From Epiperipatus broadwayi (taxonomy: Eukaryota > Onychophora > Udeonychophora > Euonychophora > Peripatidae), in contig JAQFVV010012420.1 of assembly GCA_028023455.1 (NCBI GenBank), positions 1,120,001 through 1,184,000 on the forward strand: a stretch of DNA of 64,000 nt. Reading direction: 5' to 3'. Within the stretch, counting starts at the first letter, position 1. Every line of letters begins with the position of its first letter. A program made the translations under genes and the position numbers. Below the pieces are notes generated by a model. It searched no databases, was not told the DNA's origin, and saw nothing but the letters and a program-made list of their open reading frames with translations. This document shows positions 38,509-48,359 of this stretch, piece after piece.

Positions 38509-38900
38509 CCAGATTATCATCTCTCACACACATATATAATCAGTACTCAGTTTATATTAAGGTAGCAAATCTTCACACTTTAATGGACAGGTTTCAATCC
38601 ACTCCAACCTCCAACTTTACAGCCATCCATATCATTGAAAATCTGATGATGAAAACCCAAATCCATGCTGATGCCAATATTATTTTCCATCCATGTCATT
38701 GAAAATCTGATGATGAAAACCCAAATAATATTGGCATCAGCATGGGATTTGGGTTTTCATCACCAGATTTTCAATGATATGGATGGCTGTAAAGTTGGAG
38801 GTTGGAGTGGATTGAAGCCTGTCCATTAAAGTGTGAAGATTTGCTACCTTAATATAAACTGTGCACTGATTATATATATGTATGAGAGATGATAATCTGG

Positions 38901-38944
38901 ATCAACTGATGAGTGCTGGTTTAGCATGAAATACGTATATTGGT
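38901..38944 (+). ncRNA. Hammerhead ribozyme, family B right arm
   Basis: Stem I AUCAA (38901-38905) pairs with UUGGU (38940-38944), keeping pairing through a U-G where the other arm has C-G. CUGAUGA is at 38906-38912. Stem II is GUGCU/AGCAU around loop GGUUU. GAAA is at 38928-38931, followed by UACGUA and UA. Cleavage is predicted after A38939. All invariant core positions are present. Confidence 0.87.
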
Positions 38945-39064
38945 GATTATTTATCTTTTTTACATGTGTATGGTCATGTGTATCGGTTGTATGAGATAGT
39001 GTGGATAGTTTAAGGGTGCTTGAAAATCTGAGTTCAAATCCCCAATACTTATAATTTATTAAAG

Positions 39065-42030
39065 TATAATAAAATTTAGCTGATTGAAATTAACATTATA
39101 TGACCATGCCAATAAAACAAAATGATGCTGATAAATAAATAAAACGCAAAGTCCATTATTTCAAAAACAACAACAAAATAAGAATGCACAAATACAGGAA
39201 TAAATAGGCATGAGATTAATTCTATTAATATCTCTTATAACATTTTCTAAATAAAACAATTTACTTTTAAGCACTATTATAAAAAGAAAAAATCGCACAT
39301 GCGATATTATATAACTCTATGTGTTGCTTATACAAATACAAAATTAATAAAGAAAGTTGCCCATAGATAGGATTTTAAACATTTCATTATGTTAAAATCC
39401 AAAATAAAACGAGATTTCTCTATGTCTTATAGATCCCAATGTTTCTCCATTAACATTTTATAAAAATGGTATCATCTATTTTATTCTCTCATCTACATTT
39501 ACCTCTTTTTACATAAGTCTAATAACAACATGGCCCATTTTTACAGCATTAAGATCATAAATGATACATTCTATTTGATCTATAGCCATGGAATAACTCA
39601 TTATTTCTCATATTCAGTATTATCATTACAAATTCATTAAAAATATTTATATTGCAATACCATTAGTATTACATAAGTACATATGAAACAAAACAAGGTA
39701 TATAAGACGAGCATCTCACAATCTATAAAAGAATTTGAGAATACTATTATTTAATAATAATTTAACTGCAATTTTACAATTTCGCCACACTTTTTTAAAC
39801 TTGTTTTAAATATTAGACCAATAGGATTACTATCACAATATATTACATTAAATATTTTATGGATTAATTAATTAAAATATAAACAAATGAATAAGTGGCA
39901 AATTTCTATGAAATAACTAGATAAATATGTCCTGATATTATTACATTACCACCAATTTTAAAATTGTCAGCCTCAAATTAATCCACTTACTTTAAGCCAA
40001 CAATACTTTTTTGTTTGAGTTTATTTAGAGATTAAAAGAGATTTCTTTTTTATCTCATTATGGGAGATCTTATATAAGATATGAACTTAGATGTGTGCAT
40101 AATACTTATAGAATTTTTAAAATTTCATCATGCTGGCTAATACATGTTGGTGAGCAGCTCATCGCTGTTCATATACTATATGAATTATCATATAGTAATA
40201 ACATTGCAATGACAAGAACATATGAAATGGACATTAGGAATTTGCCCTGTCAGTTCCTTTAAAGCCTCCAAGAGGAATCAAAAAGTGTCCTTTCAGTTAA
40301 TAGCAAATTCCCTTCTGCAGCCCTACATTATATATATATTAGGTTATGAAAGTTTGTTTGTTTATTTGTGACTTTATAACTCAATAAATGTCACACTACT
40401 CTTTATGAATATTGCATTTTTTTTCTTTTTTTATACAGAAATTTTACTAGGCTATACATTTTTGCTTTATGATATTTAATTGTTTTCCAAAAATTTGTAA
40501 TTTGCAAAATAAAATGCATGAACATTTTATATATCATAACTTTTTTTGAATGACATCATAAAAACTAAAAAAAAAAAAAAGCAGCTCTGATTAAAAGATT
40601 ACAGAGTTGGAAATTTTTTAAAATAAAAAGTATAGTTTTTAATACAAATATATATTAAATTAATTACATTGCCTTTGTTCCATGTATTTATTTCTTTAAT
40701 TGAATAATGACAATTTAGATCAATTATAATAATAAATTTGATAAACTTTTAGGATTTCAGTTTAAATATATATTTAACATATGTGAAGGTAAAATTTAAA
40801 ATGACACAACTGAATTTGATACAATTTTACTATGAAATTGATACGCTTTTAGAATGTCAGTTTAAATGTGTTTAATACTGAAAAAGTACAATTAAAATTG
40901 CTGCAGGTACCATTACTCTTTAAATAATTTTTTTTGTGAAAATATTTTTAATTAAGTGAGAAAGTAAATTTTAAAATGGTGTGAATATTTGCCTGATTTT
41001 AAAGGTATTAATTTGCATTAATTAACTAAAATGCTAATATATATGATAATAAAAAGATAGGGCAAATATAAGAATAAAAAATGACTCTATTATTTATTTT
41101 CAAAAAATGGCAACTAACAGTAATTAAAAAAAGATAACTTTTCTATATCATTGAAAAAATATTTTTTCTCTATACTTTATTTTATTTATTATCTATCTAT
41201 CCTTTATATATATGCTGTAATGGTCAAATATGCATAGTCAACAAAATAATCTTAAAAACTAAGTAATAGCTACCAATTTGCATGTTTATATGTAGCATAT
41301 ATGAAACACTTCCACAAAAAAGTCCAACATCATTAAGTACATCTTCAGGATAACCTTCACGTGACCACTGTATCTGATGTTAAGACATTTACTTTTCTAT
41401 TATATCCCACTAGGATCAGAAAGATACAAGAGACTCTAAGTTCCATTACAAATTTATATTCATTGATAGTGATAAATATCACAAATGCAGAAATAATGAG
41501 TAATTAGATTTATTCACAAAGTAATAACAATAAAAAAAATTAAATAGTGAACACATTTCAGTTGCCAATATAAAAAAACCAGGAGTACATTACATGGGGT
41601 TTGAACCAAGATAGTTATTTAAATTATCATAAAATACATAGGGTTTGAACTCATTTATATGAAACAAAAAGTTAGGGTACATTTAAACATGGATATAAAC
41701 TTTCAGCATGAACTATTGCTGAATCTTAATACAATTTTTTTTAATAGTTTATAAACTTATCATTTCTAGGAATGAAGTATATAGAGTATCATTATTTCAA
41801 TTTATTGGATATTGCATACTCTAACATTCTAGGGTGAACTATGTGTGTGAAACATGGACATATTAATATTGTCTCACATTCTGATGATACCTGAATGAAT
41901 AACATGACTGTATCTAGAAATAATTTAGTAAATAACTAATTTAAATTCATAATACAGTGGGTAGGGATTCAATATAATATATATATATATGAAAAACAAA
42001 AACAAGTTATTCATGTAACTTGCTATCACT
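39065..42030. other. AT-rich DNA, nothing recognised
   Basis: Simple A/T repeats only. Two copies of a GGGTTTGAAC word near 41600 and 41640 resemble a B-box on the minus strand but have no partner A-box. Confidence 0.45.
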
Positions 42031-42035
42031 TGTTA

Positions 42036-42196
42036 TTTATGATCAATAGATGGCGTTTTACCAAAACCACCGAAACAAGTGTAAAATTTGTTTACATAAA
42101 TGACAAAAGAGACAGAAATTAACTATCTCTTTCATTTGCTCACCCTCAGATCAGCTGATTTCAAGCTAATTTAATGCCATCTATTGATCATATATA
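42036..42196. mobile_element. Short MITE with about 20-bp TIRs
   Basis: TATGATCAATAGATGGCGTT at the left matches ATGCCATCTATTGATCATA at the right in inverted order, with about 115 bp of unrelated sequence between. The size and ends fit a Tc1/mariner-type MITE, but there is no transposase copy of the same family to confirm this. Confidence 0.65.
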
Positions 42197-42199
42197 TAT

Positions 42200-43265
42200 A
42201 TAATTCAAATGTATTTACATGTCTACATGATCATGAAATGATCTATAGAACATGGCATTTTCATAGTCAAAATATTATAAAAAAAGAGGGGACTTTAAAT
42301 ATATTATTAAAATATAAAATAACTGATTGAGATGATAGGCTGTAAGAAGGGGTTATCCAGTAAGAAACCACTAAATGTAAGAGAAAGTATGCCAGCCTTC
42401 GGGTAACTTATGTTGATATAGCAAAAAAATATTCAACTGCTTAAATAATTATTATATAAAAGTAAATACAATCTAGCAATAAATATATATATATAAAATC
42501 CAAAATTAATCATTAAGTGAGTGGCCTGGAATCTAGAGATTTGCTTATCTTAAGAGTAAAATTACATTTTATGTCACATTAGCGATCTCACACTACATCC
42601 AAATGTGAGTTTCAACACACAATCGGCTGCGGAATCACTTCATCAACTCTAATACAAGATCAACAATAATTAATATATATAATTCATCTAGATAGCATTT
42701 AAATCTACCCAAAGAATATTGATACAAGCAGATGCACTCATTCTGCTATTGTATAAGGGTCATTTAAAATACATAGCCCTAAGATAATTAATTAAATGTA
42801 AAGGTGTTATTTGTTACTGTTATGTAATTGTATTTTATAGCTTAAACCTTTAAGAACTAATAGAATACCTTTAATAAATACTTCATGAATTTTATAAGTT
42901 TTAGAAAAAATGTGTTTCATGTATATATAACCAATCTGATTTTACCCCTAACTTAACATTAGAAATGAATAATATAAAAATATAAAACTATTCTAAAGAA
43001 AAAAACTATTTGAGTAGAGCCAAGGGATGGTGACAATAACGTTTAGATGGGTTAAAATGATTGCCAGTTTTACTGTTACAAAAAATAAAATATGTGTTTG
43101 CACATACTTCGCCCTTCTATTCAATAGTATGCAGATAACATATATATTCATAAATATTAGCATTAATTACAAACATATACTAACATCAAACATAATATTG
43201 ATATATATATATAAAGTTACAGAGATTAAATAAACTTATACGAAATTTAAGATTACATTATCTTT
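42200..43265. other. AT-rich DNA, nothing recognised
   Basis: No gene, RNA or repeat is supported. Confidence 0.5.
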
Positions 43266-43271
43266 CAAAAA

Positions 43272-45000
43272 ATTTTTTTTATTCACAAATCATAATCATT
43301 TACAAAAAAAAAAGGACCTTTACATATCAATCTCAATGGAGACCAGTTAACAAAATCAAAGGTTACACTTGTATACATAGAATAACCAATTAATTTCATA
43401 TCAATTACATTAAGACATTAGTTATCACCAGAAATTGAAGACATATAACTTCCCATTCCAGAAATCATAATTGTGGCCCATTTACGTTAATCTGATCATG
43501 TATATCACATATATGATGGTGTTACACATATAAGTTTGTTTAATTTACGAACGTGTAGACAATGATTAAAAACCATATTTGGCCATTTAGTCTATAGACC
43601 TTTATCTTACCAAGTAAAGAGAAGAGCACTTCCAATGTTTCTGTGTGTATTAATTTAACATTTAAATTTCGAGAGATTAGTCATTTTGAACCATATATGA
43701 AAGCCATACACTTTACTTATAGATCATGAGGTTAGCCAATCCAATATAGGGATAACATTCATAAAAATTACTTAAAAGCAGGTTTTCATAGAATACCTAA
43801 GACTGAAAATTATACGAAATATATCATAGATTCTTTACAGTAAACAAATCAGTTACCATTAAGCATTATTAAAGCAGTCTTAATATATTTATTGGGTCAT
43901 TGATTAAAACTGATCCATTAATCAAATGAAAGCCCTTTCCTATTAATCATCAATTAGGTGAATAATTTTATAATAGAATTTTCTAGTTCTTGGATCTTTT
44001 CCATATAAAGTTTATCTAAAATGTTTTAGGTAAATGGTTCATTCAAATTTTCTTAGTATCTGTGGATTTACAACTTTATATTCTTTTCATCATCAGTACT
44101 ACACTTTGTTTTAGGTTTATTAGGGACCAGGTCTGGTTAAACATTCAATTCTGAGAAAATTTTTGGTCTAATTCTTTAATTTCTTTTAATAAGTATAAAG
44201 ATATTTTAATCATGTCATATTCTTCTCCACTTTTGTAGATGATCTTATTTCTCAGTGACCAAATGCAAAAATTTATAAATGTTGCCAATCTTATGATTTC
44301 AAAATGTCCATTCTTGAAGGCTTTAATCAAATTTACACAAGCTGATTCTTTGTTTTTAATGAGAGATTTAATAATGTTTCTTATGGTATTCCAAATTTGA
44401 CACTCTTCCAATATATGTGCCATTGTCTCATAACTTCACCTATATAGTGCACATGTAGAGTCCAGATTATAATTCCTTTTACTATGTAGGAAGTCAGCGG
44501 TGGGCATTAATGGGAATAAAATATATGTGTAAGTTATTCTCCCAGTAGGAGAAAGTTCATGATATAGGTTCGAATGTCGAGTTACTTTGCTTGCTAAGGT
44601 GGATGTCTAAACATAGCTATGTTGCAAGTCTTTGCATAGCAAATTTCCTCAGCTTAGATATTGTTTGGAATATTTCCAATCTAGTTTTATTGTACACATT
44701 TTGATTTATGAAGTATTTTCTTCTTTATTCCATTAGAAATTTGTTTGTTGGGGTTTACAAAATATTGCCCCATTTATTATTCAATTGGACAAAAGGTTGA
44801 CTATGATAGTAAAATGGTGATCAACACCAGATTCTTTTGAGCTCTAAGTAAGTTTTGGCAAGAATGGAATACCATTTTTCTGCTTCTCTAACAGTACTAT
44901 AGTGAGCATTTTGGCATAGCAGGTGAATATTGCTCTTATTGCTATTAATGACAATGGTTTCATGCTGGGACTCAGTCTTGCATTGTCCTTCTCAGTGGTC
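43272..45000 (-). pseudogene. LINE C-terminal region with zf-RVT-like tail and 3' UTR
   Basis: The minus strand between about 44590 and 44145 reads RHSNLYHELSPTGRITY, LFPLMPTADFLHSKRNY, STCALYR, then after one stop SYETMAHILEECQIW. The pattern LPTadfL..r...C..C..ETm.HIL..C is the zinc-binding zf-RVT domain that ends many non-LTR reverse transcriptases. Beyond it, 92 residues run to a stop at 44145. Upstream (to about 45000) translation gives more LINE-like but heavily broken sequence. Downstream to 43272 is a likely 3' UTR with GAATAAA and an A-run. The RT catalytic part is not seen. Dead copy, clade uncertain. Confidence 0.68.
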
Positions 45001-45589
45001 AAGTGGAGCAAACACTCAACTTTTATAACTTCATTTTTCTAATTTTCTCCAGCATAGATTCTGGTGGCAATAAGTTTCAAGGCCCTTACAGTACATTTTA
45101 TTGAGTTTATATACAATTTTAAACAAAATGATTCAAGATTAACTTTTTAAAAAAAATTGTTTGTTATCAATAATGACTTAATCCAATCATCTAAATTTAC
45201 TAGAATTTCTATTTGACTATTTAACTCTATTTATTAGTTTCCGAACACCTGTTGTTCACTTATCACTTCTTTGTTAATTAAATAGTTTTATTTAATTACC
45301 AGCTTTTGCCCTTAAGTTATAAAATGTTTCATAAAATTTTAAAAGTTTTTAGTCTTACTCCAAGTGGAACAGATATAGATCTTATTAACACCTGGTCTTA
45401 ACCATTTAGTTAAATAAACTAATTGTTTATGTACCTTGGAGTTAATTATGCTTTTACTAAAAAAATGTTTTGATTTATAATAAATGCAATTTTCTGTACA
45501 CCTGCGGTATCCTATTTTTATACATTAGGCATAGCAATGCTGATTCTTATATAATTCTGATTATGCACTCACATACACATACAACAATC

Positions 45590-45680
45590 AGTTAGTCGAG
45601 AGGTCATCACACTCGCCTTGCAAGCAAGTAGTTGGGTGCAGACGGGTTCGCGTCCCGGTCGATGCTATTATGAGAAAAAA
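45590..45680 (+). ncRNA. tRNA-derived SINE-like sequence
   Basis: TTAGTCGAGAGGTCATCAC fits an A-box region and GACGGGTTCGCGTCCCGGTC gives a strong B-box with a T-arm that pairs (CGGG..CCCG). Between them is an anticodon-like CTTGCAAG arm. It ends in GAGAAAAAAAAAG, a poly-A-like tail. The acceptor stem does not close and extra bases lie in the variable region, so it is a tRNA-derived SINE and not a functional tRNA. It lies about 70 bp upstream of the family E copy. Confidence 0.65.
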
Positions 45681-45748
45681 AAAGTCAGTTCTATTTATAT
45701 ATATAGAAATGATAATATATTGAACTATTTCCATCTATCAGTAAATGT

Positions 45749-46002
45749 TGACAGAATAGCTCAGTTGGCTAGAACGTTTGCATTAAATTCGATATTCGAG
45801 AATTTGAGTTCACCAGAAAAAGAGTAGAGAATAATACTACTCGAAACATTATATCATTACTAATCTGTGTTGTCTATTTGTAACAAGTTGTTTGCATTTG
45901 AAAAGATTAAATAAAGTTTAAAATTTTTTATACATTCAACATGATGATGGGAATAGTTCAGCATATTATCACTTCTAATATACCATCATCACAAACCTTC
46001 AG
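45749..46002 (+). mobile_element. Family E hammerhead-like copy with tRNA-like head
   Basis: The head GACAGAATAGCTCAGTTGG is a good A-box, with a degenerate B-box near 45800. About 60 bp on comes the hammerhead-like block: a worn core at 45812, hairpin GAGTAG/CTACTC with loop AGAATAATA, and CGAAAC. The body ends with CACAAACCTTCAG at 46002, the same 3' terminus as the minus copy at 1928. From the core to the end is about 190 nt. A Penelope-like GIY-YIG fossil starts 280 bp downstream on the same strand, so this could be the terminal repeat of that element. Confidence 0.65.
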
Positions 46003-46281
46003 ATAAATATATATCACGTAGATAGTCATATATATTTATATATATAACTGTACATAAAAAGATCTAAAATACATTAAGAGGTGTCCACTTTCTTATTGTA
46101 AAAGTTAGCGAACTTGGCAGCTAGAGGCTAGTTCAATTATTATTTAAAATAGATTTGGTAATTTTCACATGATGTTATATTTATTCATTATTAAAACATT
46201 ATTTATCATTATATATATATATATTAAAGCTACATATATATAAATAGACTAATAAATAATTCAAAGGAAAGTGTGGAAGAA

Positions 46282-46656
46282 ATGAATAGGTATGAAGTGG
46301 TTTATTCAATTGCCTGCAAAGAAATTGGTTGTAATCCTATTTATTATGGTAAAATGAAGGCTAATGTATTAACACGATTGCAATAGCATATTTATCAATA
46401 TAGAAAATCTAAAAATGATTTGCAAGTTAATTCTGTTTTTTCAAATCATGAAAGTAGTTGTGGACATGAGTTTTATCCTCAAAATATCAGGACTGTGTGC
46501 AATGAATCAAATGATAGAAAGAGAAAGTTGAAAGAGGCTTGGTTAATTGCGAAGTCTAAAAATGTTATCAATCAGTATAACATTAGGATTCCACAGAGCA
46601 TGCACTGGAATATTAACCATTCAGTTCCAATATGTCGCCGTGTTTCTGGTACATAG
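46282..46656 (+). pseudogene. Penelope-like GIY-YIG endonuclease domain, one stop
   Basis: From ATG at 46282: VVYSIACKEIGCNPIYYGKM gives the GIY-YIG signature in the form VYSI..YYGK, followed by NVLTRLQ, a TAG, then HIYQYRKSKND, NSVFSNHESSCGHEF and NDRKRKLKEAWLI. The order fits Penelope-like element endonucleases (GIY-YIG, R..H, sal..H....GH, R..EA..I). The stop replaces the residue before the conserved His. The reverse transcriptase that should precede it is absent. A GAAAGCGCTTGG just after the ORF is shared with the fossil at 55112, marking the same family. Confidence 0.82.
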
Positions 46657-46659
46657 TAC

Positions 46660-47840
46660 TGAAAGCGCTTGGTAAAATAGTTTTAGTGGTTAATGTTTTT
46701 TGAATTTTTGCTTGTCTGTTTATCACAGTTTATATGTGAAGAATAATTTTCATTATCTGACAGGGTTTTTGTGTTATTTATTCATGATATATATATATAT
46801 ATTGAAAAACGCAAATAAATATGTATTACAAATAGAATACCAGGAACTGTTTCTTTTGCAATTATTCAAATTAGAAGTGAATAATTTTTATCAAGATAAT
46901 AAAACTCTTGAAAAATAATCATATTTAAATATATTATAACTTCTAAATAGCATGTCAGGAACAAATTCCATTAATTAATACTAATTATTATTTACAAATG
47001 ATTATTGTTTGTAATTAATCAACTAATACTAATTAGTTTATCAGTGAAAAGTACATTTAAAATAAAATATTAAAAATTGATTATTCAGTAGTATAACTGA
47101 TCATAAAAAATAATTTTTTTTGTTGCAATATTGCTTCTGATAACACATGGATTATTATTTTATTTAAATAATAAATAAATATAGAAGTCACAGAAACAGC
47201 TACATATTTCATTATATTATTTTATTCTACTAATGCAAACGAAGCTATGGTTATAGCTATTGTGTATATATAAAACCATTAAAAACCAGACAGCACTAAG
47301 ATATTCCAATATAAAGAACAATTAAGAATTTCAAAGTGTTGTCAAGGCAACCTCCTATTAACAATAGAGATGGAACTACACTTATATATATATTGAAGCT
47401 GTAAATATGGTTCTACATATTTGTGCTTTATCTGTTGTTAATTATATAACTACTAACAGGGGTTTGAACCCAACTCATGTAATTAGCACCAGCAACTAGC
47501 GAAGGTGATAGCATAGATGTGTGTATTTATACATGCGAATCTAAGTGGATCTCCACTAAATTTTAAATATTTATGGTAAATTAATTATAAAAGGAATATA
47601 TATATATATATATTTTAAATATCAAGAAAATTTTAATTTTCTTTATGCCCATTTAATTCGTGTATGTATATATTTGTAGGATAAATAATCTTATATACTG
47701 TATATTCTAAATACAATTTTTTACTAATAATTTATATAAAATAAAATCAATATTTAAGAATCATATAATGTAATCATTAAATCTTGTAATCTTGACGAGT
47801 GATTGTATCATTCTAAAAAATATGTGAAATGTTATAAATA
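46660..47840. other. AT-rich DNA, nothing firm
   Basis: A B-box-like GGGTTCAAACCCC is present on the minus strand near 47465, preceded by possible tRNA-like sequence up to 47515. This may be an old SINE. No gene is supported. Confidence 0.4.
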
Positions 47841-47846
47841 CCAAAG

Positions 47847-48354
47847 ATTCTTTAATCCTCACTGTTTATAACTTACAAGCTTAAGAGAATAGGGTCATGT
47901 GATCTATGATTCTTATTTTGATTATTTATAGTCTCTGCCTTAAGTCTTATGCAATGTTATATTGCTAAGACTTCTAATATATGGTATGGCTGAAGATCTA
48001 TCAGCCCCACATAGCTATTTAAGTTGGATAGCTGGGTTTGAAGACATGTAGGTGTCTGAAAATTTCAGATTTTCAACTCAATAGATAACTTTTAGATAAA
48101 TGCTGGCTTTGGGCTGGTATTTTTAGATCTAGTGTCTGAACCTACCTTGGCACCTCTCTGAGGAGTGCCAAAGCATGAAACCATGTTCAGGGGTTTGGGC
48201 AGGGGTTCCTGACAGAGATATTTTAAATGCTTTCTCTGGCTAAGCATTTATCACAAAGCTTGTTGAGGAATTGGCAATCCTCACTGTTTATAACTTACAA
48301 GCTTAAGGGAATAGGGTCATGTGATCTATGACTCTTATTTTGACTATTCTTTAA
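47847..48354 (+). mobile_element. Family C retrozyme, 422-bp unit with 9-bp TSD
   Basis: TCCTCACTGTTTATAACTTA starts at 47856 and again at 48278, so the unit is 422 bp and the element holds one unit plus 68 bp of the next. It ends at 48345. Flanking ATTCTTTAA occurs at 47847-47855 and 48346-48354. A hammerhead lies at 48152-48194. The distance from ribozyme start to element end is 193 nt, as in families A and B. The last part (GTTTATAAC, GGGTCATGTGAT) resembles the family A end (GTTTACAAC, GTGATCATGTGAT), suggesting common ancestry. No inverted copy is present here. Confidence 0.82.
48152..48194 (+). ncRNA. Hammerhead ribozyme, family C
   Basis: Stem I is ACCUCU (48152-48157) with AGGGGU (48189-48194), six pairs. 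CUGAGGA is at 48158-48164. Stem II is GUGC/GCAU around CAAA. GAAA is at 48177-48180. CCAUGU then UC precede the cleavage site (after C48188). Stem III CCAUGU is one base away from the palindrome CCAUGG, so it is probably a slightly decayed version of the palindromic stem III of the other families. Confidence 0.78.
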
Positions 48355-48359
48355 ATTTT

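Larger units (their letters stand above)
38351..39060. mobile_element. Family B retrozyme foldback (long near-perfect inverted repeat)
   Basis: Two arms of about 340 bp, meeting near 38700, are nearly perfect inverted copies of the family B monomer. Outer ends are TTATAAGTATAGGGG and CCCCAATACTTATAA. Near the ends lies GTTCAAATCCCC, which resembles a Pol III B-box. Each arm has a complete hammerhead (38465-38508 minus, 38901-38944 plus). A transcript would fold into a hairpin of several hundred base pairs. Unlike the other B insertions, the two arms are of equal length and no target-site duplication was recognised. The frame at 38254-38565 is the repeat. Confidence 0.85.

Noticed and set aside
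45618-45827. Plus-strand open frame of 69 residues
   Set aside because: It runs through the SINE and the tRNA-like head of family E and has no protein similarity.
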